A DNA stretch of 64,000 nt from Vreelandella massiliensis. Its GTDB lineage: Bacteria; Pseudomonadota; Gammaproteobacteria; Pseudomonadales; Halomonadaceae. The translations under genes and the position numbers were made by a program. Position 1 is the first letter of the stretch; each line of letters begins with the position of its first letter. The stretch is taken from NCBI RefSeq assembly GCF_900155385.1, contig NZ_LT699744.1:916012-980011 (forward strand). Direction: 5' to 3'. Of the stretch, positions 9,635 to 19,335 are shown piece after piece. Under the pieces are notes generated by a model. The model was not told the DNA's origin, did no database searches, and saw only the letters and a program-made list of their open reading frames with translations.

Positions 9635-9672
9635 CATAAATTCAAGATAAGCCGGGTAATCTTGAATTTATG
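9635..9672. repeat. Perfect 14-bp inverted repeat between recombinase and KfrA-like genes
   Basis: The arms CATAAATTCAAGAT (9635-9648) and ATCTTGAATTTATG (9659-9672) are exact reverse complements separated by the 10-bp spacer AAGCCGGGTA. They lie upstream of both divergent genes. Either a KfrA-type operator or a recombinase recognition site would fit; nothing in the sequence decides which. Confidence 0.85.
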
Positions 9673-9729
9673 CGCTATTTAATAAATAAAATTACATAAA
9701 ACGTAATACGTAATAATTGCCAAATAGCG
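9673..9729. repeat. Outer inverted repeat enclosing tandem ACGTAAT heptamers
   Basis: CGCTATTT (9673-9680) and AAATAGCG (9722-9729) are reverse complements 41 bp apart. Between them the heptamer ACGTAAT occurs twice in tandem (9701-9707, 9708-9714), and ATTACAT (9691-9697) is a near-inverse copy of it. This is AT-rich and may hold the promoters and operators of both divergent genes. Confidence 0.7.
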
Positions 9730-9777
9730 GTAGGAAAAGCACAATGGCGCCTTCTCTCTTCAACCAGGAGTTTCTGG

Positions 9778-10863
9778 ATGGCACGCAGTGGCATTCAATA
9801 CAGCGACGTTCAACAAGCCATAGATCACCTGCTCGCCCGCGGTGATTCGCCTAGCGTGCAGCGCATTCGTGAGGTATTGGGAACAGGAAGCTTCACGACG
9901 ATCAGCGAGCACTTTCGCCACTGGCGTGAGGAGCGTGCGCAGAACCGTGATGTGCCGCCCCCGAAAGGCATTCCGGAAGCCATCGTCTCGTTGGCAACGG
10001 ATATGTGGCAGCAGGCCCAGGACGTAGCCAACGAAGGGCTTACCCACTATCGCGAAGAAGCGGATCGCAAAGTAGACGATGCCCGCTCCCAGGCCGAAGA
10101 GGCCGAGCAGCGCGCTGCCCATGCCGAGCAACGCGAAAGCGCCCTTGCCGAGCACCTACGCCATACAGAAGCGCGCCTAGAAGCGTTAAGTGGTGAACTT
10201 GCCGAGTCGGCGGCGCAGTGCAAGCGCTGGAAAGAGAGCGCAGAGCGCCATCAAGCGCAGCGAGAGGCCGTTAAGACGCAGCTCAACGCCCTGGCGCAGC
10301 AGCGCAAAGAGCAGGAGCAGGAAAGCCAAGCGGCGCTTGAGCGGCAGCGCCACGCTTGGGAGCAGAAGCTGACTCAGGAGCAGCAGCGTAACGAAGCCAC
10401 CGAAGGCAAACTCATGGCGCTGCTGGATAGCGTGCGCCAAGAGCGCGCAGATGAGGAGAAAGCGCTAAACAAGCACATACAGCAGAGTGAAAAACGCCTT
10501 GAGGCCCTAAACGACAGCCTCAAGGCGGAGCAGCAGGCCCGCCAGCAAGCGCAAGCCCGGCAAGCAGCCACCGAGCATGCCCTCACTCAGGCGACACACG
10601 CCGCCGAACAGCATGAGCAAGAGGCCCAGCGCCTACGCCGCGAACTCAAAAACACGCGACACACCCTCGAAGCGACGAAACATGAGCACGCAGTAGAGAC
10701 AAAGCGTCAATCGGAGCTGTGGCAAAACGCGCTCTGGCAAAGCGTGGAGGCGCTACAACGCCAAGTCTCCGATCTACCCGCTTCGCTTCGCGGGCAAGCC
10801 CCGCAACACGACAAAGACGACGACTTAAAAGACGACGACGTAGACGAAAACGCCCCGCGTTAA
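9778..10863 (+). CDS. KfrA-like DNA-binding coiled-coil protein
   Basis: The 361-residue protein has an N-terminal KfrA-type DNA-binding domain (SDVQQAIDHLLARGDSPSVQRIREVLGTGSFTTISEHFRHW, about residues 9-50). From about residue 90 to 345 there is an almost uninterrupted, highly charged alpha-helical coiled coil rich in Glu, Gln, Ala and Arg. KfrA on plasmids is an autorepressor and nucleoid-associated protein that aids partition; chromosomal relatives occur beside tyrosine recombinases. The ATG has AGGAG seven bases upstream. The C-terminus is very acidic (DDDLKDDDVDEN). The divergent layout and palindromes upstream make autoregulation plausible. The repetitive Gln/Glu/Arg codons look like the surrounding GC-rich genome, not a foreign insert. 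Confidence 0.85.
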   Translation: MARSGIQYSDVQQAIDHLLARGDSPSVQRIREVLGTGSFTTISEHFRHWREERAQNRDVPPPKGIPEAIVSLATDMWQQAQDVANEGLTHYREEADRKVDDARSQAEEAEQRAAHAEQRESALAEHLRHTEARLEALSGELAESAAQCKRWKESAERHQAQREAVKTQLNALAQQRKEQEQESQAALERQRHAWEQKLTQEQQRNEATEGKLMALLDSVRQERADEEKALNKHIQQSEKRLEALNDSLKAEQQARQQAQARQAATEHALTQATHAAEQHEQEAQRLRRELKNTRHTLEATKHEHAVETKRQSELWQNALWQSVEALQRQVSDLPASLRGQAPQHDKDDDLKDDDVDENAPR

Positions 10864-10871
10864 GCGGGGCG
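10851..10871 (-). terminator. Rho-independent terminator for nfuA
   Basis: Stem CGCCCCGC (10851-10858) pairs with GCGGGGCG (10864-10871). On the minus strand it is followed by TTTT, so it serves nfuA. On the plus strand the stop codon of the KfrA-like gene sits in the loop. Confidence 0.8.
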
Positions 10872-10912
10872 TGAGAGGTGCGGCGAACTCCTATGGGAAC
10901 GTTAGCCCGGCA

Positions 10913-11533
10913 TTACCGATAGTAGGCGTTGGTGGTATCGGAGTGGTCGGTCACGTCGCGAATGCCGGCAAGTTCCGGAATGCGCTCCATCAAGGTTTTC
11001 TCAACGCCATCTTTTAGCGTTAAGTCTACCGCAGCGCAGCCCTGGCAGCCGCCGCCAAACGCCAGCACGGCCACTTGATTCTCGGTGAGCTCGACGAGCT
11101 TTATCTCACCGCCGTGGGCGGCAAGCCCGGGATTGATTTCGCTGTAGAGCACATAGTTAACGCGATCCTCTAGCGGGCTATCGGCGTTCACCTTGGGCAT
11201 CTTGGCGTTGGGCGCCTTGATCGTGAGCTGCCCGCCCATACGGTCGGCGTTAAAATCCACCACCGCCTCTTCGAGAAACGGCAGGCTGTTTTTATCCAAG
11301 AAGACGTTAATCTTCTCAAGCTCCAGCTTTTCGTCGGTGGGCTCTTCCTCTCCCGGACGGCAGTACGCCAGGCAGGTTTCCGCGTAGGGCGTTCCCGGCT
11401 GGGTGATAAAAATACGCACCGCGATGCCTTCGACGTTTTGCTTGTCCAAAAGCTCGGCGAGGTAATCTTGGGCGCTATCGGTAATCTCGATACCTTTAAC
11501 GTCTTCTACGGTTGCTTCAGCTGTCGTGGTCAT
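10913..11533 (-). CDS. nfuA: Fe/S biogenesis protein NfuA
   Basis: NfuA is an iron-sulfur carrier that delivers 4Fe-4S clusters to target apoproteins. The 206-residue product has an N-terminal degenerate A-type-carrier domain ([19 protein letters not shown] to about residue 105, lacking the usual cysteines) and a C-terminal NifU-like domain whose CxxC ([19 protein letters not shown]) binds the cluster. The ATG at 11533 ([14 protein letters not shown]) was preferred over a start 14 codons upstream. A GGGAGG lies about 12 bases before it, slightly distant. It is divergent from metH. Confidence 0.94.
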   Translation of the reverse strand: MTTTAEATVEDVKGIEITDSAQDYLAELLDKQNVEGIAVRIFITQPGTPYAETCLAYCRPGEEEPTDEKLELEKINVFLDKNSLPFLEEAVVDFNADRMGGQLTIKAPNAKMPKVNADSPLEDRVNYVLYSEINPGLAAHGGEIKLVELTENQVAVLAFGGGCQGCAAVDLTLKDGVEKTLMERIPELAGIRDVTDHSDTTNAYYR

Positions 11534-11781
11534 GAGGGGTGTATTCCTCCCGTGGCAGTGGCGTGGCCACTTCACATGTCATTTTTGCCTATGGTAAGCA
11601 AAACGGGCCGCAGACACAATCCCGACCGTTTTAGTAGGCTTTTACGCGCCGAAGGCTGCCACCACGTTCGGGCTCTGCTATTATATCCGGCCTTTATTAT
11701 ATCGAATGGATAGCACCCTCTTTGCCGCAGGCCACCGCGGCGTTGGTGACTTTACTGTGACGCTGGAGATTCCCCCCTGCC
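11534..11781. promoter_or_regulatory. nfuA-metH divergent intergenic region
   Basis: This 248-bp region must hold the promoters of both genes. An AT-rich stretch around 11685-11705 (TATTATATC, TTATTATATCG) could contain a metH -10 element. I looked for cobalamin, SAM and SAH riboswitch cores in the metH leader and recognised none, although a short CCGAA/TTCGG pairing exists around 11650. Confidence 0.35.
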
Positions 11782-14700
11782 ATGTCTGCTAGTGCCTTGA
11801 CCGCGACGCTTACCGAACGCCTTGAACAGCGCATTCTCATTCTTGATGGCGGCATGGGGACCATGCTGCAAAACGCCGAGCTGAGCGAAGAGGAGTTTCG
11901 TGGCGAGCGCTTTCATGACTGGCCCTCGGACCTCAAAGGCAATAATGACTTACTGGCGCTGACCTGCCCTGATGTGGTGACGCGGATTCACCGCGACTAC
12001 CTCGAAGCCGGCGCCGATATTATTGAAACCAATACCTTTAACAGCACCCGCCTGTCGCAGTCTGATTACGGCATGGAAGCGTGGGTGCCGGAAATTAACC
12101 GCGAATCCGCTCGCCTGGCCCGCGAGGTGTGCGATGCCGTCGCTCGTGAAACCGGCGTGCCGCGCTATGTCGCGGGCGTTTTAGGCCCCACCTCCCGCAC
12201 GGCGTCGCTATCGCCCGATGTGAATGACCCGGCCAAGCGCAACGTGACGTTCGATGAACTCTGCGAGAACTACCGCGAAGCGGCCATCGCGCTGATTGAG
12301 GGCGGCGCTGACCTGATTCTCATCGAGACCATTTTCGATACCCTCAACGCTAAAGCCGCGATTTATGCCCTAGAAGAGCTCTTTGACGCGCGCGGCGAAC
12401 GCTTGCCGGTGATGATTTCGGGCACGATTACCGACGCTTCCGGCCGCACCCTCTCTGGCCAAACAACAGAGGCCTTTTGGAATTCGGTGCGCCACGCGCA
12501 ACCCCTTTCGGTGGGGTTAAACTGTGCTCTTGGGGCCGAGGAGCTGCGCCCTTACCTGGAAGAGCTCTCTACCAAAGCCGATACCTTTGTCTCCGCGCAC
12601 CCCAACGCCGGCTTGCCGAACGAATTCGGCGAGTACGACCAAACGCCGGAAGAGATGTCGGCCATCGTCAGCGAATTCGCCCAAAGCGGGCTGGTCAATA
12701 TTATCGGCGGCTGCTGCGGCTCCACCCCCGAGCATATCCGCGCGATTGCCGAATCCGTCGCGGACATGCCCCCTCGCCAAATTCCCAAGCGCAGCGCGGC
12801 CTGCCGCTTATCCGGGCTTGAGCCGTTCAACATCGCGGCCGACTCTCTATTTGTTAACGTGGGCGAGCGTACCAACGTGACCGGCTCGGCGCGCTTTAAG
12901 CGTTTAATCGTGGAGGAAGACTTCACGACCGCCTTGGAGGTAGCGCTAGAGCAGGTGGAAAACGGCGCCCAGATCATCGATATCAACATGGACGAGGGCA
13001 TGCTCGAGTCGCAGGAAGCGATGGTCCGCTTTCTCAACTTGATCGCCGGTGAGCCGGACATCGCCCGCGTGCCGATCATGATCGACTCGTCAAAATGGGA
13101 GATCATCGAAGCCGGTTTAAAGTGCGTCCAAGGCAAGGCGGTGGTCAACTCCATCTCGCTCAAGGAGGGGGAAGCGGCCTTCCGCGAGCAAGCGACCAAG
13201 TGCCGCCGCTTTGGCGCCGCCATCGTCGTGATGGCGTTCGACGAAACGGGCCAAGCGGACACCTTCGCGCGCAAAACCGAAATTTGCGAGCGCGCCTATC
13301 GACTGCTCGTCGATGAAATCGGCTTCCCCCCGGAAGACATTATTTTCGACCCCAATATCTTCGCCATCGCCACGGGTATCGAGGAGCACAATAACTACGC
13401 CGTCGATTTTATCGAGGCAACGCAGTGGATTCGCGAACACCTGCCCCATGCCATGGTCTCCGGTGGCGTCTCCAATGTCTCTTTCTCTTTTCGCGGCAAC
13501 AACCCCGTACGCGAGGCGATTCACTCGGTTTTCCTCTACTACGCCATTCGCGCGGGCCTCACCATGGGGATCGTCAACGCCGGGCAGCTGGCGGTGTACG
13601 ATGACCTGCCCACCGAGCTACGCGAAGCCGTCGAAGACGTGGTGCTTAACCGCCGCGACGACGCCACCGAGCGCCTTCTGGATATCGCCGAGCAGTACAA
13701 GGGCGATGGCAGCGGCGGCGCTAAAAAAGAGGACCTCGCTTGGCGCAGTTGGGAGGTCAATGAGCGCATTCAGCACGCCTTGGTCAAAGGCATTACCGCC
13801 TATATCGAAGACGATACCGAAGAGGCGCGCCAAGCGGCGAACCGTCCCATCGAGGTGATCGAAGGCCCGCTAATGGACGGCATGAACGTGGTCGGCGACC
13901 TGTTCGGCGCGGGCAAAATGTTCTTGCCCCAAGTGGTGAAATCGGCGCGGGTCATGAAACAGGCGGTGGCCTACCTCATTCCTTATATCGAGGCGGAGAA
14001 AGCCGAGCTATCCGGCGGCGAAAGCCAGACTAAAGGCAAGATCGTCATGGCGACCGTTAAGGGCGATGTGCATGACATTGGCAAAAATATCGTTGGCGTG
14101 GTCCTGCAGTGCAACAACTACGAAGTCATCGACCTTGGGGTGATGGTGCCCACGGAGAAGATCTTACAAGCCGCCGAAGAGCACAACGCCGATATTATTG
14201 GCCTTTCGGGGCTGATTACACCGTCGCTGGATGAGATGGTGCATGTCGCTAAAGAGATGCAGCGTCGCGGCATGAACTTACCGCTTTTGATCGGCGGCGC
14301 GACCACGTCAAAAGCGCATACGGCGGTGAAGATCGAGCCGCAGTACGAGCACCCGGTGATTTACGTCACCGATGCCTCCCGGGCCGTGGGCGTCGCCGGC
14401 CGTCTGCTGACCGAAAACCTCAAGCACAGCTATGTCGCGGAAATTCGCGCCGAGTACGAAAAAGTCCGCGAGCGTAACGCCAAGCGCCGCCCCAAAGCCG
14501 CCGACCTCAGCTACGAGCAAGCGCGCAAGCGACGCTTTCGCACCGATTGGGCCGCCTATACGCCGCCAACGCCCAACGTTGTGGGGCTTAAGGTGTTTGA
14601 CGACTACGACCTTGAAGAACTGGTCGAGCGTATCGACTGGACGCCCTTTTTTATGAGCTGGCAGCTGGCCGGCAAGTACCCCAACATTTTGGACGATGCC

Positions 14701-15489
14701 AAAGTGGGCGAGGCCGCCCGCCACCTGTTCGACGATGCGCAAAAGATGCTGCGCAAGCTGATCGACGAGAAGCGCGTTCAAGCGCGTGGGGTTATTGGTT
14801 TCTGGCCGGCGAACACCGTGGATGACGATGTCATCGAAGTCTACCGTGATGATAGGCGCACTGAGGTTGTTGAACGGCTACACCATATCCGTCAGCAAAC
14901 CACCAAAGGGCGTGATGGACTCTGCTACAGTTTGGCCGATTTTATCGCACCGAAAGAGACCGCTCAGCCCGACTGGATCGGCGCCTTTGCCGTCACTACC
15001 GGTCACGGTGTGTATGAGTTGAGCAAAACTTACGAGGCCGCCGGCGATGACTACAACGCCATCATGGTGCAGGCCCTTACCGACCGTTTGGCCGAAGCGT
15101 TTGCCGAACGCATGCACGAGCGCGTGCGCAAGGAGTTCTGGGGCTATGTGCCCGAAGAAACGCTGGACAATGACGCCCTGATCGCCGAGAAGTACCAGGG
15201 CATTCGCCCGGCACCCGGCTACCCGGCCTGCCCCGATCACACCGAAAAAGCCACGCTGTTTCGTCTCTTGGATGCGACCCAAAATACCGGGCTTGAGCTG
15301 ACCGAGAACTTTGCCATGTGGCCAGCGGCGGCGGTCTCGGGCTGGTACTTTTCTCACCCGCAATCGAAGTACTTCTCAACCGGCAAAATCACCCAGGACC
15401 AAGTCGAAGTGCTCGCCGAACGCAAAGGCATGGCACTCTCTGAGCTTGAGCGCTGGTTGGCGCCTGTGCTCTCTTACGACCCGAGCTAA
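11782..15489 (+). CDS. metH: Cobalamin-dependent methionine synthase MetH
   Basis: MetH moves the methyl group of 5-methyltetrahydrofolate to homocysteine through cobalamin. All four modules are present in the 1235-residue protein: a homocysteine domain with zinc cysteines in GGCCG (C311, C312); a pterin domain starting near residue 357 ([11 protein letters not shown]); a B12 domain with DVHDIG (D762, axial ligand H764) after a cap helix domain; and a C-terminal AdoMet reactivation domain with [15 protein letters not shown]. Length matches the E. coli enzyme (1227). The ribosome-binding site is weak. The following MATE gene starts three bases after the stop. It implies use of, or access to, vitamin B12; no metE is in the window. 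Confidence 0.98.
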   Translation: MSASALTATLTERLEQRILILDGGMGTMLQNAELSEEEFRGERFHDWPSDLKGNNDLLALTCPDVVTRIHRDYLEAGADIIETNTFNSTRLSQSDYGMEAWVPEINRESARLAREVCDAVARETGVPRYVAGVLGPTSRTASLSPDVNDPAKRNVTFDELCENYREAAIALIEGGADLILIETIFDTLNAKAAIYALEELFDARGERLPVMISGTITDASGRTLSGQTTEAFWNSVRHAQPLSVGLNCALGAEELRPYLEELSTKADTFVSAHPNAGLPNEFGEYDQTPEEMSAIVSEFAQSGLVNIIGGCCGSTPEHIRAIAESVADMPPRQIPKRSAACRLSGLEPFNIAADSLFVNVGERTNVTGSARFKRLIVEEDFTTALEVALEQVENGAQIIDINMDEGMLESQEAMVRFLNLIAGEPDIARVPIMIDSSKWEIIEAGLKCVQGKAVVNSISLKEGEAAFREQATKCRRFGAAIVVMAFDETGQADTFARKTEICERAYRLLVDEIGFPPEDIIFDPNIFAIATGIEEHNNYAVDFIEATQWIREHLPHAMVSGGVSNVSFSFRGNNPVREAIHSVFLYYAIRAGLTMGIVNAGQLAVYDDLPTELREAVEDVVLNRRDDATERLLDIAEQYKGDGSGGAKKEDLAWRSWEVNERIQHALVKGITAYIEDDTEEARQAANRPIEVIEGPLMDGMNVVGDLFGAGKMFLPQVVKSARVMKQAVAYLIPYIEAEKAELSGGESQTKGKIVMATVKGDVHDIGKNIVGVVLQCNNYEVIDLGVMVPTEKILQAAEEHNADIIGLSGLITPSLDEMVHVAKEMQRRGMNLPLLIGGATTSKAHTAVKIEPQYEHPVIYVTDASRAVGVAGRLLTENLKHSYVAEIRAEYEKVRERNAKRRPKAADLSYEQARKRRFRTDWAAYTPPTPNVVGLKVFDDYDLEELVERIDWTPFFMSWQLAGKYPNILDDAKVGEAARHLFDDAQKMLRKLIDEKRVQARGVIGFWPANTVDDDVIEVYRDDRRTEVVERLHHIRQQTTKGRDGLCYSLADFIAPKETAQPDWIGAFAVTTGHGVYELSKTYEAAGDDYNAIMVQALTDRLAEAFAERMHERVRKEFWGYVPEETLDNDALIAEKYQGIRPAPGYPACPDHTEKATLFRLLDATQNTGLELTENFAMWPAAAVSGWYFSHPQSKYFSTGKITQDQVEVLAERKGMALSELERWLAPVLSYDPS

Positions 15490-15492
15490 CCC

Positions 15493-16821
15493 ATGGCGTT
15501 AGTGGGCCATCGGCGGCGCAAAGTGATGCGCTTGGCGCTGCCGATCATGCTGGGCATGCTGTCGCAAAGCGTGCTGAATCTCATCGATGCCGCGCTCGTG
15601 GGGTCGCTGGGGGAAACCGCCCTCGCGGGCGTGGGTGTTGGCGGCTATGCCATGTTTATGCTGACCGCGCTGGTCTTTGGCCTCTCTTCCGGCGTGCAGT
15701 CGCAAACCGCGCAGCGCACGGGGGCGGCCTGCCCTTCGCCTGCGCTGCCGCTCAATGCCGGCTTGCTGATTGCATTGGGGCTGGGGCTACCGTTAACGCT
15801 TTTGGCATGGTGGCAAGCGCCGCTGATTATCGGGTTAATGACCCAAAACGGCGAGGTGCATGCCATTGCCGTGGCGTACTTTCGCTGGCGCGTGGTATCG
15901 CTTGTCGCCATTGCGATGACGCTCTGTTTTCGTGGCTATTGGAATGGGCGCCAATACACGACGCTTTATCTGCGCATCATCGTCTGCGTTCATCTGATTA
16001 ACGTGCTCGCCAGTATTGGGTTCATCTTTGGCCACGCTGGACTGCCAAAGATGGGGGCGGCCGGAGCCGGTGTGGGCACAACGCTTTCGCTTTTTCTCGG
16101 CCTGTTGGCGTGGCTTGCGGTCAGCCTCAAAGGCGCCCGCCAGCAAGGTTTTTTGCAGCACTTACCCACTTTGCAGCAATTACGTCAAACGCTGGCGCTT
16201 ACTCTGCCCCACTCTTTACAGCAGCTCTGGTTTGCCGCCGGTTATGCGGTGCTGATCTGGATGCTCAGCCAAATAGATACCGCCAGCGTCGCCGTGGGCC
16301 ATGTACTGATCAACTTATCCCTGCTGCTGATTTTGCCCGGCGTGGGGCTGGGAGTGGCGGCGATGAGCCTCGTGGGGGAAGCGCTAGGCCGGGATGCGCG
16401 TCAAGATGCGCACCGCTGGGGATGGGACGCGCTCAGAGTTGCTTGGCTGCTGCTGGCGCTGCTTGCGCTACCGATGCTGCTGTTTCCCAGCCCGGTATTG
16501 GGGCTTTTTTTTCATCAAGAGGCGCTCATCACCCTGGGACGTCTTCCGCTACAGCTGACCGGGGCGATGATTGTGCTTGACGCCGGCGCCCTGGTACTGG
16601 CCCAGGCGTTGATGGGCGCCGGCGCCCAACGGACGGTGATGACCTTAACGCTTAGCATGCAGTGGCTACTGTTTTTACCGCTGGCGTGGTGGGTCGGCAT
16701 TGTTAACGACGTGGGCTTGCTGGGCATTTGGCTTGTGCAGTTGGTGTATCGCTTTCTCAATTCGCTGGCGTTTGTGTGGGTGTGGCAGCGTCGTCGCTGG
16801 GTCTCTCAGCTTGTGAGTTAA
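15493..16821 (+). CDS. MATE-family multidrug/toxin efflux transporter
   Basis: The 442-residue protein has 12 predicted membrane segments arranged in two six-helix halves, starting MRLALPIMLGMLSQSVLNLIDAALVGSLGETALAGVGVGGY, the typical MATE N-terminal pattern. These transporters export cationic compounds in exchange for sodium or protons across the inner membrane. The start codon lies four bases after the metH stop, so it is probably read from the metH transcript. Nothing suggests a substrate, and the link with methionine synthesis may be only positional. Confidence 0.9.
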   Translation: MALVGHRRRKVMRLALPIMLGMLSQSVLNLIDAALVGSLGETALAGVGVGGYAMFMLTALVFGLSSGVQSQTAQRTGAACPSPALPLNAGLLIALGLGLPLTLLAWWQAPLIIGLMTQNGEVHAIAVAYFRWRVVSLVAIAMTLCFRGYWNGRQYTTLYLRIIVCVHLINVLASIGFIFGHAGLPKMGAAGAGVGTTLSLFLGLLAWLAVSLKGARQQGFLQHLPTLQQLRQTLALTLPHSLQQLWFAAGYAVLIWMLSQIDTASVAVGHVLINLSLLLILPGVGLGVAAMSLVGEALGRDARQDAHRWGWDALRVAWLLLALLALPMLLFPSPVLGLFFHQEALITLGRLPLQLTGAMIVLDAGALVLAQALMGAGAQRTVMTLTLSMQWLLFLPLAWWVGIVNDVGLLGIWLVQLVYRFLNSLAFVWVWQRRRWVSQLVS

Positions 16822-16872
16822 TGGACGCTCCTGCTCCTTTTTTAATCTCATAAGTGAATAAAAAGATAATTA

Positions 16873-16893
16873 TATATTCTTTTGTTGAATATA
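16873..16893. promoter_or_regulatory. LysR-type-like inverted repeat upstream of cysI
   Basis: The arms TATATTC (16873-16879) and GAATATA (16887-16893) flank a 7-bp spacer in an AT-rich 200-bp region that contains no gene. The size and T-N11-A-like form would suit a LysR-family activator such as CysB, but the assignment is only by form and position, about 130 bp before cysI. Confidence 0.4.
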
Positions 16894-17021
16894 AGCCAGG
16901 CGTTAAGGTGTGATGACTCTTAGCTTGAGCTTTTGGGTTAACTCCCTTAGCTAACAGCATCAGCTAACAACAGCGTGTCGTAATTCGCTCGACACCTTCG
17001 CATTAAGCAGGACCGTGCCCC

Positions 17022-18674
17022 ATGTACCGCTATGATACCCATGACCAGACGTTGGTAGATGAACGCGTTGCGCAGTTTCGCGACCAGATGCAGCGCTACC
17101 TGGCTGGCCGCCTGAGCGAGGAGGAGTTTCTCCCCCTGCGTGTGCAGAATGGTCTTTATGTTCAGCGCTATGCGCCCATGCTGCGAATTGCGATTCCCTA
17201 CGGCGTACTCGCGTCCTACCAGCTACGTAAACTCGGCGATTTGGCCCGCGACTTTGACCGCGGCTATGGCCACTTCACGACCCGCACGAATTTACAGCTT
17301 AACTGGCCCAAGCTTGAGACCGTGCCGGATATGCTGGCCGAGCTTGCCACCGTGCAAATGCACGCGATTCAGACCAGCGGCAACGATATTCGCAACACCA
17401 CCACCGATCAGTTCGCCGGCATCGCCGCGGATGAAGAAGTGGACCCACGCCCCTGGTGCGAACTGATCCGCCAATGGTCGACGTTCCACCCCGAGTTCGC
17501 TTACCTGCCGCGTAAATTCAAAATCGCCGTGACCGGCGCCGAACAAGATCGCGCCGCGATTCAAGTCCACGACGTGGGGCTGCGCCTATGGCGCGACGAT
17601 AACGGCGAAGTGCGTGTGAAGGTGCTCGCCGGTGGCGGCCTTGGCCGCACGCCGATGATCGGTGAAGTGGTACGCGCAGACCTGCCCTGGCAGCACCTGC
17701 TCACCTATCTTGAAGCCCTCGTGAGGGTGTATAACCAGTACGGCCGTCGCGACAACAAGTTCAAGGCGAGGATTAAAATCCTGGTCAAAGCCTTGGGCGT
17801 TGAGGAGTTTAGCCGCCGCGTGGAGGAAGAGTGGGCACATCTAAAAGACGGCCCGCAGACACTGACTCACGAGAGCGTTGAACGCGTCGCTGCTTACTTT
17901 GTCGACCCTGATCGCCGCCCGGTTAGCGAGGACGCCATCGCCGCCGTCGAGGCGCTGCGCGGGGAAAATCGTGCTTTTGGTCGCTTTATGACCAATAACG
18001 TCAGCGCGCATAAGGTGCCAGGCTACAAGGCCGTCACGCTGTCGCTCAAGCGCCGGGAGCACTCACCGGGCGATGTGACCTGGGAGCAAATGCATCAGGT
18101 GGCGGACCTCGCCGACAAGTATAGCTTTGGTGAAATTCGCGTTACCCACGAGCAGAACCTGGTGCTCTCGGATGTGCCGATGGATCAGCTCGAAGCACTT
18201 TGGCACGACCTTGAGGCACTGGGCATGGCCAACCCCACGGTGGGCACGCTGTCCGACTTAATCTGCTGCCCCGGTGGCGATTACTGCGCCCTTGCCAATG
18301 CCAAGTCGATCCCGGTGGCACAGGCGATTCAAGAGCGTTTCGAGGATTTGGACTTCCTCTACGACCTGGGGCCCTTGGATCTCAATATTTCGGGCTGCAT
18401 GAACGCCTGCGGCCACCACCATGTGGGCCATATCGGGATTCTCGGCGTGGATAAAAAAGGCGAAGAGTGGTACCAAATTTCACTCGGCGGCGCCCAGGGT
18501 AACGACGCCTCGCTGGGCAAGATTTTGGGCCCCTCGTGCAGCCGTGAAAATGTTCCTGATGTCATCAGCAAAGTGCTGCGTGTCTACGTCGACAATCGCA
18601 ACGATGGCGAGACGTTTCTGGAGACTTACCGCCGCATTGGCCTGAAGCCTTTTAAGGAGCATGTGTATGCCTGA
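17022..18674 (+). CDS. cysI: Sulfite reductase hemoprotein (CysI-type nitrite/sulfite reductase)
   Basis: This siroheme/4Fe-4S enzyme carries out six-electron reduction of sulfite to sulfide for cysteine synthesis. The 550-residue product has the two ferredoxin-like/siroheme half-repeats (RTNLQLNWPKLETV early; TNNVSAHKVPGYKAVTLSLKRR mid). It also carries the cluster-binding cysteines: LICCPGGDYCALANAKS followed by NISGCMNACGHHHVGHIG. It resembles the Pseudomonas CysI paired with a DUF934 protein and not the NADPH-dependent CysJI; no cysJ flavoprotein is present, so the electron donor is probably ferredoxin. The downstream DUF934 gene overlaps it by eight bases. An AT-rich leader with an inverted repeat precedes it. 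Confidence 0.93.
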   Translation: MYRYDTHDQTLVDERVAQFRDQMQRYLAGRLSEEEFLPLRVQNGLYVQRYAPMLRIAIPYGVLASYQLRKLGDLARDFDRGYGHFTTRTNLQLNWPKLETVPDMLAELATVQMHAIQTSGNDIRNTTTDQFAGIAADEEVDPRPWCELIRQWSTFHPEFAYLPRKFKIAVTGAEQDRAAIQVHDVGLRLWRDDNGEVRVKVLAGGGLGRTPMIGEVVRADLPWQHLLTYLEALVRVYNQYGRRDNKFKARIKILVKALGVEEFSRRVEEEWAHLKDGPQTLTHESVERVAAYFVDPDRRPVSEDAIAAVEALRGENRAFGRFMTNNVSAHKVPGYKAVTLSLKRREHSPGDVTWEQMHQVADLADKYSFGEIRVTHEQNLVLSDVPMDQLEALWHDLEALGMANPTVGTLSDLICCPGGDYCALANAKSIPVAQAIQERFEDLDFLYDLGPLDLNISGCMNACGHHHVGHIGILGVDKKGEEWYQISLGGAQGNDASLGKILGPSCSRENVPDVISKVLRVYVDNRNDGETFLETYRRIGLKPFKEHVYA

Positions 18675-19236
18675 TCAGCCTTCTTCCCATGAGACGCACG
18701 CTCACCGGCCGTATCTTTACCGTGGCGAAGTCGCCCACGACCCCTGGTGGCTTGTGCGTGACCCGGAGGCGGCCGAAGGGCCGCCCGAAGAGGGGGAAGA
18801 TAAGCACGTGATTCTACCGCTTTCGGTATGGCAACTCAGCGATAAAAAGCATACCACCCACGCGCCGTGGTTAACGCCCGATACGGAGTTGAACCCCGAG
18901 TTGGTGGAGATGCTGCAGAAGGCGCCTCTGATCGCCATTGAGTTCCCCAAGTTCACCGATGGCCGTGGCTACAGCCTCGCGCGCCTCTTGCGCGAGCGCT
19001 ATGGCTATGAGGGCGAAATTCGCGCGATTGGCGATGTGCTGGTGGATCAGCTCTTCTTCATGACCCGCTGCGGCTTTGATGGCCTCTCGCTTCGCGAGGA
19101 TCAGTGGGTAGAGGATGCCCTGCGCAACTTGCATATCTTCAGCCGCGCTTATCAGCCGGCAGTGGATGTCTCTGAGCCGCTTTTCCGTCGCCGTGAGCGC
19201 GAACGCTCGCCACAAGACGCTGAAGCCTACGCATAA
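18667..19236 (+). CDS. DUF934 protein linked to sulfite reductase
   Basis: The 189-residue cytoplasmic protein contains the DUF934 core with VLPLSVWQL near residue 55 and IAIEFPKFTDGRGYSLARLLRERYGYEGEIRAIGDVLVDQLFFMTRCGFDG. The family almost always accompanies this type of CysI and is required or helpful for sulfite reduction; its biochemical role is not settled. The start at 18667 was chosen because AAGGAG in the cysI 3' end lies seven bases before it. The ATG six bases earlier would sit directly on that site. Overlap with cysI implies coupled translation. A terminator follows at 19284. Confidence 0.88.
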   Translation: MPDQPSSHETHAHRPYLYRGEVAHDPWWLVRDPEAAEGPPEEGEDKHVILPLSVWQLSDKKHTTHAPWLTPDTELNPELVEMLQKAPLIAIEFPKFTDGRGYSLARLLRERYGYEGEIRAIGDVLVDQLFFMTRCGFDGLSLREDQWVEDALRNLHIFSRAYQPAVDVSEPLFRRRERERSPQDAEAYA

Positions 19237-19283
19237 AACGTTAAAGCCGAGGCAAGGCTTCACGCCGTTGATTGGCGCTACGA

Positions 19284-19313
19284 AAACGCCCCGAGGCAAA
19301 TCCCGGGGCGTTT
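19284..19313 (+). terminator. Bidirectional terminator between DUF934 and Smr genes
   Basis: A 10-bp stem, AAACGCCCCG (19284-19293) with CGGGGCGTTT (19304-19313), encloses a 10-base loop. The stem ends in T on both strands, so it can end both the cysI-DUF934 transcript and the convergent Smr gene. Confidence 0.85.
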
Positions 19314-19335
19314 CTCGTGGAAGGCAGAGAGTGGC

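Noticed and set aside
11576..11781. Cobalamin, SAM or SAH riboswitch in front of metH
   Set aside because: No conserved core of any of these classes could be recognised; only a short CCGAA/TTCGG pairing. A covariance-model search would decide.
12552..13274. A 240-codon minus-strand open frame inside metH
   Set aside because: Antisense shadow of the well-conserved MetH homocysteine and pterin domains; Ser/Arg-rich product with no family resemblance.
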